From Sphaerobacteraceae bacterium (GTDB lineage: Bacteria > Chloroflexota > Chloroflexia > Thermomicrobiales > Thermomicrobiaceae), in the NCBI GenBank assembly GCA_007695115.1, contig REEK01000094.1, positions 1 to 41,112 on the forward strand: 41,112 nt of DNA, given 5' to 3'. The notes under the pieces are model-generated. The model had not been told where the DNA came from, made no database searches, and was given only the letters and a program-made list of their open reading frames with translations. This document shows, in pieces, positions 35,501-41,112 of this stretch. Made by a program: the position numbers and the translations under genes. Position 1 is the stretch's first letter. Each line of letters opens with the position of its first letter.

Positions 35501-35596
35501 AACCAGTTCGAGCAATGAACGGAGCGACGACTCATCGTGCCTGTCGTTCACCGTCTGATTGGGTGTGGAATCGTGGTCGTTTGACGGCGGTGCCAT
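32525..35596 (-). CDS. Soluble multi-sensor histidine kinase (PAS-PAS-GAF-GAF-HisKA-HATPase)
   Basis: 1023 residues from the ATG at 35596 (GGAG upstream), without membrane segments. Order: an unrecognised N-terminal part (1-150), PAS 1 (about 158-270, GVIGIDTDGRCRYINQAG), PAS 2 (about 285-400, DSIITISQQGRILEFN), GAF 1 (about 410-570), GAF 2 (about 598-770), HisKA with His788 (SIASHELKTPLTTVKGYGQ) and HATPase (N-box NLISNAVKYS, DQGIGIP at 938-944, GVGLGL at 967-972). All catalytic boxes are intact. There is no receiver domain and no response regulator beside it. It would sense a cytoplasmic small molecule, light or redox state. It is 60 bp upstream of the cupin/selenoprotein pair and may be co-transcribed. 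Confidence 0.95.
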   Translation of the reverse strand: MAPPSNDHDSTPNQTVNDRHDESSLRSLLELVERSLDGPHALLVLSNADESARIVDNQTLNLTDVCRERLIAAIEGSDISTATEFDLSTVVTDTLIFEGEQPNIRWMAAALEDGGALVACAEDPWEPGDREHATLLGFARLIGQYNASTTASSISDHARLRDLIAESARDGVIGIDTDGRCRYINQAGADLIGSDPDDVISMPVSSLFHLPESAEQNDLLAAAEREATEFHEVQLNRPDGLSFPVELTVVPNVEASGEVNGAVVRFADLRDQKAAVVAVEQSEARHQAFLEMTLDSIITISQQGRILEFNLAAEETFRCFASEVIGRDITETLIHEHWHEWWTASFQSFSRDGGGPLNGRRVQITAVRRDGSDFPAEFTLTRIPMRDSWVYTLYIHDLTEEKWNDRRRSTRYAVTHILAETESPRSALPDVLAAVCEGLEWDWAACWVRQPGSNEMKLDLTWNVGQDSVHPLEAASEENGFGPGYGFLGQIWTRQTADWIEDMAEPNPYRRSESALESGFRSVAAMPIIGRNEIIGIIEFQSRQRRERDPEMLRMFDSLGSQIGQFIERKQVEEERVQILAREQSARAEAEAAERRLAFLAEASAQLSASLDFGVTLSNVARLAVPRLADYCAIDMLQDDNQIQSLELADVNPEKEEIGRQMHEDHPVDPESNHPVAQVLRSGRPILFSDVDDDVLQLFAENDEAYLAALRDIGIDSAMYVPLVARGRTIGVISFVASESGERYGPSDLALAQELTRRAAMAIDNARLYREAQDAVRIREEFLSIASHELKTPLTTVKGYGQILSRLLRRPTTDPDRLIRLADQLQEQLSRFETLIADLLDVSRIQQRGLELRPEPTDLVELVRMVVSRFEYPAEPDPRHHFVISGPEEMNGVWDPDRLDQVLTNLISNAVKYSPDGGAIGITISEAENDQVEFAVIDQGIGIPEEEQSQLFRPFARSETVQRAISGVGLGLYISQQIVTRHGGIIWLESEPGIGSRFAILLPREYTAISEEIIAQNESETDR

Positions 35597-35717
35597 AGAT
35601 TCTCCGCAAAGCCCCAGTCTGAGACGAACAAATCGCACGATTATGCGACCCCGGCTCTCTGGCAACCGGGAGTCACCATTCTATACCACCTGACACGTCG
35701 TCCGTCGCTGCTGGCGA

Positions 35718-37208
35718 TCAACCGATCTCACGCTCGAATGTGGCATCCGGATCGAGCGGCCAAATCGGACGACGAACGTGGGAGAACGTGAGTCGGGAGA
35801 GATCGGCACCGGTGATGCCTGGCCCTTCAACGAGCATGACCCGTTCGGCAATCGGCTCATATGACGCCCGGAAGTGGCCTTTTCCTTTAATTCCGAGAAT
35901 CCGCATCTCTGTCGGTTCGATTCCGTGACGACGGAAGATGTTGAGATCGATCGGGGTCTCAGCGCGCTCGGAAATCAGCACCTGGACACCATCGATCCGG
36001 ACAACCGCCGACGGCCCGAGATCCACCTGTACGCCCGCGTGCATCGGTCCCCGATTTACATACTTGCCATCGGAGAGCGTCTGCACATAACCACTAGCCT
36101 CGAGCGAGCGGCCGTGCAGTTCATCGATCTTCCCGCCGAGTGTCAGCTCTACCGGTGACCCGACACCTGCCTGCCGGCAGACCTCGACCGATTCCGGGTC
36201 TTTCACCAGAGCGACCGCGGCTGACCGGACCTGCTGTTTGAGCAGGAAACGGAGCAGTTCCACACTGTCGCCCGGGCCACCAGTCCACGGGTTATCCCCG
36301 ATGTCGACCAGCACCAGTGGGCCGGTCTCGATACTGCGCAGGGCTGCGGCCGCCTCGTCCCATGTCGAGACGCCACCGAGGAAGTCATCCCGCTGCTTCC
36401 AGGCGAAGTTCGCCAGGTCCCAGGACAGGGTTTCGGCGAGCGCTGGATCATTATCAGTGGTCACGATGACGCTGAAGCCGCACTCCGGGACGTCAGCCGG
36501 GGGAAACCCGCCAGCCACCGTGACGTTGAGCACTTCCGGCACCTCTTCGATCCGGAAGGCGCGCTCCAGAATCGCGGCCATCGGGCCACCTGTTGTCGCC
36601 ATATTCTGCGAAGTCGGCATCATCGGTGGTTTCACCAGTGATGCCGATGGCGTGATCTCTCCGTTGATAATCCGGATGATTGCCGATCCCGCCTCACGAG
36701 CACGCTCCCGCTGATCGATGTGGGGGTAGGTATCGAAGCCGATCAGCAAGTCGGCATGGTCCACCATCTCCTGGCTGATGTTGGCATGGAGATCGAGTGT
36801 AGCGACGATCGGAACGCGCTTGCCCACCTGTTCCCGGATCGAGCGCAGGATATACCCGTCGGCATCTGGCTGATGCTCCGCCACCATTGCCCCGTGCAGG
36901 CCGAGCAGGATGCCATCGACCTTCCCGGCGCTGGCAATCCCGCGCAGGAGCTCGATCAGCAGCGTCTCCAGCGCCTCTTTCGTGACCATGCCAGAGGGCG
37001 TCGCCCAGACCGCAAGTGTCGGGATCAGGTCGAAGTCATACTCGTTGGCCGCGTCCAGAAACCCGGCGATCGGGGTTGCGGTATTCTGCAGCGCCGGGAA
37101 CATTGCCTTCCCGCGATGGACACCAGAGCGCTCGAACGCGGCCAGATCGGTCGGCACTGCACTGAATCGGTTGGTCTCATGGGAGAGTTCTGCCGCGATA
37201 ATCCGCAC
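35718..37208 (-). CDS. M81 family metallopeptidase (MlrC-like)
   Basis: 496 residues, the usual length. The DUF1485-type N-terminal domain begins with AELSHETNRFS and has LLGLHGAMV (His105), DLHANIS (Asp139, His141) and GFDTYPHID (His163), the zinc-site residues of MlrC-like proteins. The C-terminal MlrC domain includes DIGDNPWTGGPGDS and GIKGKGHFRASYEP. The name comes from microcystin degradation, but most members hydrolyse unknown amides or cyclic amides. Start GTG with GGAGG seven bases upstream, inside the end of the BKACE gene. The two genes are 2 bp apart and form one operon. Confidence 0.93.
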   Translation of the reverse strand: MRIIAAELSHETNRFSAVPTDLAAFERSGVHRGKAMFPALQNTATPIAGFLDAANEYDFDLIPTLAVWATPSGMVTKEALETLLIELLRGIASAGKVDGILLGLHGAMVAEHQPDADGYILRSIREQVGKRVPIVATLDLHANISQEMVDHADLLIGFDTYPHIDQRERAREAGSAIIRIINGEITPSASLVKPPMMPTSQNMATTGGPMAAILERAFRIEEVPEVLNVTVAGGFPPADVPECGFSVIVTTDNDPALAETLSWDLANFAWKQRDDFLGGVSTWDEAAAALRSIETGPLVLVDIGDNPWTGGPGDSVELLRFLLKQQVRSAAVALVKDPESVEVCRQAGVGSPVELTLGGKIDELHGRSLEASGYVQTLSDGKYVNRGPMHAGVQVDLGPSAVVRIDGVQVLISERAETPIDLNIFRRHGIEPTEMRILGIKGKGHFRASYEPIAERVMLVEGPGITGADLSRLTFSHVRRPIWPLDPDATFEREIG

Positions 37209-37210
37209 GA

Positions 37211-38050
37211 TCAGGCCTCCGGCTGGAATGCCGGCAAGCCGAGCATCTCGCGGGTCTCGGCTGGCGTGGCTACCGGGCGTTCCAGCTCGTTGCAGAGACG
37301 GGCAACGCGGGCGACCAGTTGCTGGTTGCTCTCCGCCAGCACCCGGTATGAGTAGTAGATGTTGTCTTCGATACCGGTCCGGGGATGGCCACCCATCGCC
37401 AGAGCGATTGCGTTCATGGGGAGCTGGTGACGGCCGATTGCGCAGACTGACCAGCGGGATTGTTCCGGCAGGGAATTGACCATCAGATTCAGATGATCCA
37501 CCGTCGCCGGTGCACCACCCCGGATGCCGAGCACGAACTGGAACCAGAACGGCGGCTCGATCAGCCCTTGGTCAATTATCCGTTTCGCGTTCTCGATCAT
37601 CCCGGTATCGAAGCACTCGATCTCTGGCTTGACGCCGTACTCCTGCATCTCCCGGGCGAGCTTGTCCAGAAACTGCGGGGAGTTGACGAAGACGCCATCG
37701 CCGAAATTGACCGATCCACAGTCATAGGATGCGATCTCCGGACGAACCCGGACAGGGGCAATGCGCTCGTCTTCGGTCAGCCTGCCAACCCGGCCGCCGG
37801 TAGACATGTTGATGATCATGTCGCAGCCCGGTTCTGCCCGAACAAGCTCCTGAACCCGGGCGTAGCGTTCCGGATCACAGGTGGCGAGCTGATCCTCATC
37901 CCGGACGTGGACGTGGAGAATCGAGGCCCCGGCCTTCCAGCTGGCGATCGCCTGCTCAGCAATCTCCTCCTCGGTGATCGGCACGTTTGGCGTCTGCTCA
38001 CGGGTGGTAATGCCGCCAGTTGTCGCGACAGAAATAATCGCCTTATCCAT
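37211..38050 (-). CDS. BKACE family 3-keto-5-aminohexanoate cleavage enzyme-like protein
   Basis: 279 residues. BKACE enzymes condense a beta-keto acid with acetyl-CoA and split it to acetoacetate and a CoA ester. The zinc ligands are recognisable as His46 and His48 (ASILHVHVRDE) and Glu228 (GIEDN). SVCAIGRHQLPMNAIALAMGGHPRTG carries the conserved Gly-Arg and Gly-Gly-His-x-Arg-x-Gly elements. Whether the substrate is 3-keto-5-aminohexanoate or another keto acid is open. AGAAGGAGA precedes the ATG. Next to an M81 amidase-like gene, it suggests a catabolic pathway for an amide or amino compound. Confidence 0.93.
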   Translation of the reverse strand: MDKAIISVATTGGITTREQTPNVPITEEEIAEQAIASWKAGASILHVHVRDEDQLATCDPERYARVQELVRAEPGCDMIINMSTGGRVGRLTEDERIAPVRVRPEIASYDCGSVNFGDGVFVNSPQFLDKLAREMQEYGVKPEIECFDTGMIENAKRIIDQGLIEPPFWFQFVLGIRGGAPATVDHLNLMVNSLPEQSRWSVCAIGRHQLPMNAIALAMGGHPRTGIEDNIYYSYRVLAESNQQLVARVARLCNELERPVATPAETREMLGLPAFQPEA

Positions 38051-38117
38051 AGAGGCTGGGTCTCCTTCTCAGCTCGAAACGGTCTGCCCGGATTCGGCCA
38101 CATGCTGTGGTCTGGTC

Positions 38118-38146
38118 ATCATAGACGAAACCGACGGATCTGACAG
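38118..38146 (-). promoter_or_regulatory. Promoter for the BKACE-M81 operon
   Basis: On the minus strand: CTGTCA (38146-38141), 17 bp and TATGAT (38123-38118). It gives a leader of about 65 nt. The palindrome at 38175-38188 lies just upstream of it and could also act here. Confidence 0.5.
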
Positions 38147-38169
38147 GCGCAGCTTAACAAAATCCTCAC

Positions 38170-38198
38170 TTGCACATATCGTGATATGGTGATAGCCT
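38170..38198 (+). promoter_or_regulatory. Promoter and operator of small gene 1
   Basis: TTGCAC (38170-38175), 17 bp and a weak TAGCCT (38193-38198). The spacer begins with CATATC-GT-GATATG (38175-38188), an inverted repeat almost identical to one in the promoter of small gene 2. Confidence 0.5.
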
Positions 38199-38269
38199 TC
38201 TAACAGTAAACGAACGGCGGGCCGAACCCGCAGCGCGACCTGGTCACGCGAAGCCGAAGGGAAACGACG

Positions 38270-38434
38270 ATGTTTCGACGACTACAGAGCATGATGGCCT
38301 GGAACGCCCACTACCGGGTAGATAACGATCGATTCGGCAATTACTACGGCTCGATGGCCGCACGCAACTACGCCCGTGGCGAGGCAAAGCGGGACATCGA
38401 TGTCGCCATGTACCGGTTGAACATCCGAATGTAA
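38270..38434 (+). CDS. Small protein 1 (54 aa), paralogue of the next gene
   Basis: A short gene with GAAGGGAAAC before its ATG and its own promoter. The product begins MFRRLQSMMAWNAHYRVDN and ends VAMYRLNIRM; it is basic and aromatic-rich. It shares with the next small protein D-x-x-F-x-x-YYGS, then Gly, then EA-K/R-RD. No signal peptide, membrane helix or cysteine is seen. No known family was recognised. Its length is below most gene-caller limits. Confidence 0.75.
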   Translation: MFRRLQSMMAWNAHYRVDNDRFGNYYGSMAARNYARGEAKRDIDVAMYRLNIRM

Positions 38435-38453
38435 TTCCGGCGAGTTTTCGGAC

Positions 38454-38482
38454 TTGACGGTATCACGATATCGCGATATAGT
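38454..38482 (+). promoter_or_regulatory. Promoter and operator of small gene 2
   Basis: TTGACG (38454-38459), 17 bp and TATAGT (38477-38482). The perfect palindrome ATATCGCGATAT (38468-38479) covers the end of the spacer and the -10. With TATCACGATA just before it, it forms two overlapping half-site pairs. The same core, ATATCGTGATAT, lies in the promoter of small gene 1. Confidence 0.65.
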
Positions 38483-38541
38483 TTGTACGTAATGATGACT
38501 AACTGCGCGTAAGCGCACCGGAGTCGAGAGGAAACAAGACA

Positions 38542-38730
38542 ATGGCAAAGATGAATCGCTTCAGGAACATGTTCAGCAACACCAGCACGCAGTTTGGCGG
38601 AGACAGTCTCTTCCAGTCGTACTACGGCTCACTGCTGCAGGACCGCCAGGAAGGCGGCCCGAACGCACAGGAAGCCCGCCGCGATTTCGAGCAGATCCGC
38701 TCTTCGCTGAGCCGACTCTCGGTCTACTAG
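38542..38730 (+). CDS. Small protein 2 (62 aa), paralogue of the previous gene
   Basis: A product of 62 residues with GAGAGGAAAC before the ATG. It reads MAKMNRFRNMFSNTSTQFGG at the start; the middle DSLFQSYYGSLL matches NDRFGNYYGSMA of small protein 1, and AQEARRDFEQI matches GEAKRDIDVA. The C-terminal half looks helical. No cysteine, signal or membrane helix. No known family. It is separated from small gene 1 by 107 bp with a separate promoter, so each can be controlled on its own by the same regulator. Confidence 0.8.
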   Translation: MAKMNRFRNMFSNTSTQFGGDSLFQSYYGSLLQDRQEGGPNAQEARRDFEQIRSSLSRLSVY

Positions 38731-38832
38731 ATCGCTGAGCAGCAAGCCCGTCTGCCGGACTGACTGGCGCGTCCGGCGGAATTCGAAACAGACAAGATCC
38801 TTACTCCCATAAGGTATCCACCCACACCACCC

Positions 38833-38867
38833 GCGGACCCGGCCCACACCCGGGTCCGCATTTTGTT
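38833..38867 (+). terminator. Rho-independent terminator of the small genes
   Basis: A perfect 10-bp stem (38833-38842 with 38850-38859), then ATTTTGTT. The distance from the stop of small gene 2 is about 100 bp. The remaining bases to 39017 hold TTCATTG...CAATGAA, an inverted repeat with 20 bp between its arms (about 38928-38961), which may be an operator for the ABC genes. Confidence 0.8.
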
Positions 38868-39017
38868 AAGCCCCCGCTGCGCTGATATCTCTGCACTCCA
38901 ACTACGCATACCTGTACCAACAATTCCTTCATTGAGGTTTTCTTTAACGCTTCGCAATGAACTGGCAATATTGGCGAGCCCATAGTCCGTAGAGTCACTC
39001 CAGTGAGGAGGACTCGT

Positions 39018-39983
39018 ATGTCGGACGCGCAGCAAGCACTCGATCCAGGAGCTGGCAGGACAGGGGTCGATCTCGGTTTCCGGGAGCGAATCAGTGGATG
39101 GCGCCAGCGTGCCGGCCGTTCAGAAGTCATCCTCTTTCTGCTCTTCATCGCTCCCAACATGATGCTGTTCTCGGTCTTTACCTTCTGGCCGATGATCTAC
39201 AACATGTATCTCAGCACCGTTCGCTGGGACATGATCTCGCCCACCCGGCAGTCGGTCGGAACGGCGAATTTCGAGTACCTCCTGACCCAGGGAAGCTTCC
39301 ACAACGTTCTGCTCAATACCTTCTACTTCACTGCTGGCGCGGTTGGTGGAACGCTCATTCTGGGACTGCTCTTCGCTTTGCTGCTGAACCAGCCGCTTCG
39401 GGGCCGCGATGGCGTCCGGGCGGTTGTCTTTGCGCCAACGCTGCTCAGCGGGGCGGCGATCGCGATCGTCTGGATCTACATGTTCGATCCGCGATTCGGG
39501 ATCATCGCTCAGATGCTGGCCCTGAGTGGGATCACCTCGCCACGCTGGCTGAACGACCCGAGCTGGGCGATGGTCGCGATCATCATCGTCTACGTCTGGA
39601 AGAACCTCGGGATCACCCTGGTGATCTACCTTGCCGGCCTTCAGGCGATTCCGAAAGAGCTCTACGAAGCGGCGAAGATCGACGGTGCCGGTCCACTCCG
39701 GACCTTCTGGTCGGTCACCCTGCCGATGCTCTCCCCGATCACATTCTTTCTCTTCGTCACGTCGCTACTCAGCTCCTTCCAGGCCTTCGACATCATCCAC
39801 GTGATGACGTCCGGTGGCCCGGTGGAATCAACGATGACGCTCATCTACTACGTCTACGAACAGGGATTCGTGGTCTTCAATGCCGGCCGGGCTGCGGCTG
39901 CCGCTCTGGTGCTGTTCGTGATCATGTTCGTGATCACCATCCTGCAGCTCCACTACAGCGAACGGAAGGTTCACTATGGATAG
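39018..39983 (+). CDS. Carbohydrate ABC transporter permease (MalF/UgpA type)
   Basis: 321 residues with six membrane helices. The ABC-permease EAA loop is KELYEAAKIDGAGPLRTFWSVTLPMLSP (by position about 215-242), with the Gly that contacts the ATPase. The hydrophilic N terminus of about 35 residues carries an Arg-rich stretch. AGGAGG lies before the ATG at 39018; a GTG at 39003 is less suited. It is the first gene of the ABC operon and overlaps the second permease by 8 bp. Confidence 0.95.
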   Translation: MSDAQQALDPGAGRTGVDLGFRERISGWRQRAGRSEVILFLLFIAPNMMLFSVFTFWPMIYNMYLSTVRWDMISPTRQSVGTANFEYLLTQGSFHNVLLNTFYFTAGAVGGTLILGLLFALLLNQPLRGRDGVRAVVFAPTLLSGAAIAIVWIYMFDPRFGIIAQMLALSGITSPRWLNDPSWAMVAIIIVYVWKNLGITLVIYLAGLQAIPKELYEAAKIDGAGPLRTFWSVTLPMLSPITFFLFVTSLLSSFQAFDIIHVMTSGGPVESTMTLIYYVYEQGFVVFNAGRAAAAALVLFVIMFVITILQLHYSERKVHYG

Positions 39984-40824
39984 ACGCCGTCCGTTCAACG
40001 CACGTGCGATGAGCTGGCAGGTGGTCGGGTATCTGGCGATGGCCTTCATCGTGATCATGATGGGCATCCCGCTGTTCTGGATGCTGACCGGATCACTGAA
40101 GACCCTGGGTGAGATCTACACCTTTCCGCCCGTCTGGATCCCCAACCATCCGCAGTGGAGCAACTTCTCCGATGCCTGGAACCGGGCACCGTTCGAGCGC
40201 TTCTATCTCAACAGCATCATCACCACCTTTATCGGCATGTCGATCGAGCTGGTGAATGCCACGCTCACCGCCTATGCGCTGGCATTCCTGCGATTTCCCT
40301 ACAAGCGGCTCGTCTTCATCCTGATTCTTGCCGCGCTGATGATTCCGAGCCAGGTGACGATTCTGCCGAACTTTCTGACGATGGCGAACCTCGACTGGGT
40401 CAACACCTATCAGGGGATCATTCTCCCGGGCGCGTCGGTCGCCTTTGGGACTTTCCTGCTGCGCCAGTACTTCATGGGATTGCCGAAAGATGTGCTGGAT
40501 GCCGCCAAGGTCGACGGCTGCAGCCACCTGCGCCTGCTCTGGTCGGTGGTGATCCCGATGTCGAAACCGGTGCTGGTGACGTTCGGGCTGCTCTCGATTG
40601 TCTGGAAGTGGAACGAGTTCCTCTGGACGCTGGTGATTACCAACACGCTCGATATGCGAACGCTGCCGATCGGTATCGCCTACCTGTTCGACGTCGAAGG
40701 CAACACCCAGTGGGGTGTGGTGATGGCGGGAACGATCTTCGTTGTCGCACCGATGCTCGTGATCTTCCTTCTGGCGCAACGCTACATCGTCGAAGGAATT
40801 ACCGCGGGTGCAACCAAGGGTTAG
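39976..40824 (+). CDS. Carbohydrate ABC transporter permease (MalG/UgpE type)
   Basis: 282 residues with six membrane helices. The EAA loop is KDVLDAAKVDGCSHLRLLWS followed by VVIPMSKP. MIPSQVTILPNFLTMANLDW and GTFLLRQYFMGLP are typical of the MalG-type permease. It forms the membrane pore together with the preceding gene, whose last 8 bp it overlaps. No ATPase gene lies in the window; a shared MsiK-type ATPase elsewhere is common in this importer class. Confidence 0.95.
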   Translation: MDRRRPFNARAMSWQVVGYLAMAFIVIMMGIPLFWMLTGSLKTLGEIYTFPPVWIPNHPQWSNFSDAWNRAPFERFYLNSIITTFIGMSIELVNATLTAYALAFLRFPYKRLVFILILAALMIPSQVTILPNFLTMANLDWVNTYQGIILPGASVAFGTFLLRQYFMGLPKDVLDAAKVDGCSHLRLLWSVVIPMSKPVLVTFGLLSIVWKWNEFLWTLVITNTLDMRTLPIGIAYLFDVEGNTQWGVVMAGTIFVVAPMLVIFLLAQRYIVEGITAGATKG

Positions 40825-40909
40825 TGGCCACTGGAGGCCGTAACTGCGAGATGCGTCACGCCGGGTGGCCTGACGCCTGGTCTGAATGATCGAGGAGAGG
40901 ACACGGGTT

Positions 40910-41112
40910 ATGCTCGACAAGCGGATGAACCGCCGCACGCTCGTCACCGGTATGGCCGCTGGTGCCGCATCGATGGCACTCCTGGCTGCCTGTGGTGATG
41001 AAGATACCCTGCCAGATGGCGACGACAGCGTTGCCGCGGAGGCTGAGGAAACTGACGACGAGCCAGTGGTTGCCGACGAAGGCGACGATGAGGAAGAAGA
41101 GATCGAAGAATC
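40910..41112 (+). CDS. Sugar ABC transporter substrate-binding lipoprotein, truncated by window end
   Basis: The first 67 residues only. The frame starts with ATG after GAGGAGAGG. The signal reads MNRRTLVTGMAAG... with a twin-arginine pair and the lipobox LLAAC; the anchoring Cys is residue 28. A very acidic linker (Asp/Glu-rich) follows. The family is inferred from the position behind two permeases. The order permease-permease-binding protein is the reverse of the common arrangement. Confidence 0.85.
   Translation, partial: MLDKRMNRRTLVTGMAAGAASMALLAACGDEDTLPDGDDSVAAEAEETDDEPVVADEGDDEEEEIEE

Overview
The window looks like part of a chromosome of a Chloroflexota bacterium, most likely class Thermomicrobia. 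This is inferred from gene content and style, not from a marker tree: GC-rich DNA, frequent GTG and TTG starts with strong GGAGG-type ribosome binding sites, a 1127-residue B12-dependent ribonucleotide reductase, acidic Thr/Pro-rich lipoproteins, zinc-ribbon and CpXC proteins, and BKACE/M81 catabolic enzymes. No rRNA, tRNA, CRISPR array, insertion sequence or prophage was found.

Layout. 1-335 is an array of a ~107-bp palindromic repeat, followed by a GIY-YIG nuclease gene (399-683, minus); a third copy of the repeat lies at 23708-23813. 684-1386 holds no convincing gene but three promoter-like elements, one with a LexA-type box inside its spacer, ahead of nrdJ (1387-4770). 4889-9301 carries a hypothetical protein, a YczE-like membrane protein, two zinc-binding proteins, an FHA protein and an MFS transporter. 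9575-16685 has threonine aldolase, a secreted transglycosylase-like protein lacking the usual catalytic Glu, a histidine-kinase-like protein with a degenerate ATP site, an Orn/Lys/Arg decarboxylase and an unknown acidic protein. 16798-25129 has a cupin, two divergent membrane proteins that look like M50 proteases without the HExxH motif, a CocE/NonD hydrolase, a secreted protein with a duplicated domain, and a cystathionine gamma-synthase-family enzyme. 25174-28063 is a tandem pair of HExxH lipoproteins. 28403-31118 holds rplY (L25/CTC), a small membrane protein, a CpXC protein and an FMN reductase.

31168-35596 is the most striking part. A large PAS/GAF histidine kinase is followed by a cupin gene that overlaps, by GTGA, a deiodinase-like gene whose in-frame TGA at 31711-31713 sits exactly where deiodinases carry selenocysteine. 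A bacterial SECIS-like hairpin can be folded by hand just after the TGA. A conventional gene caller splits this gene in two.

35718-38050 is a two-gene M81/BKACE operon. 38270-38730 holds two short, mutually similar small-protein genes, each behind its own promoter with the same palindromic site (ATATC-GY-GATAT). The window closes with a sugar-type ABC importer: two permeases and the start of a substrate-binding lipoprotein that runs off the end.

Best candidates for something undescribed: the paired small-protein genes with a shared operator; the selenoprotein operon; the palindromic repeat beside a GIY-YIG nuclease; the LexA-like box upstream of nrdJ; and the divergent M50-like pseudoproteases.
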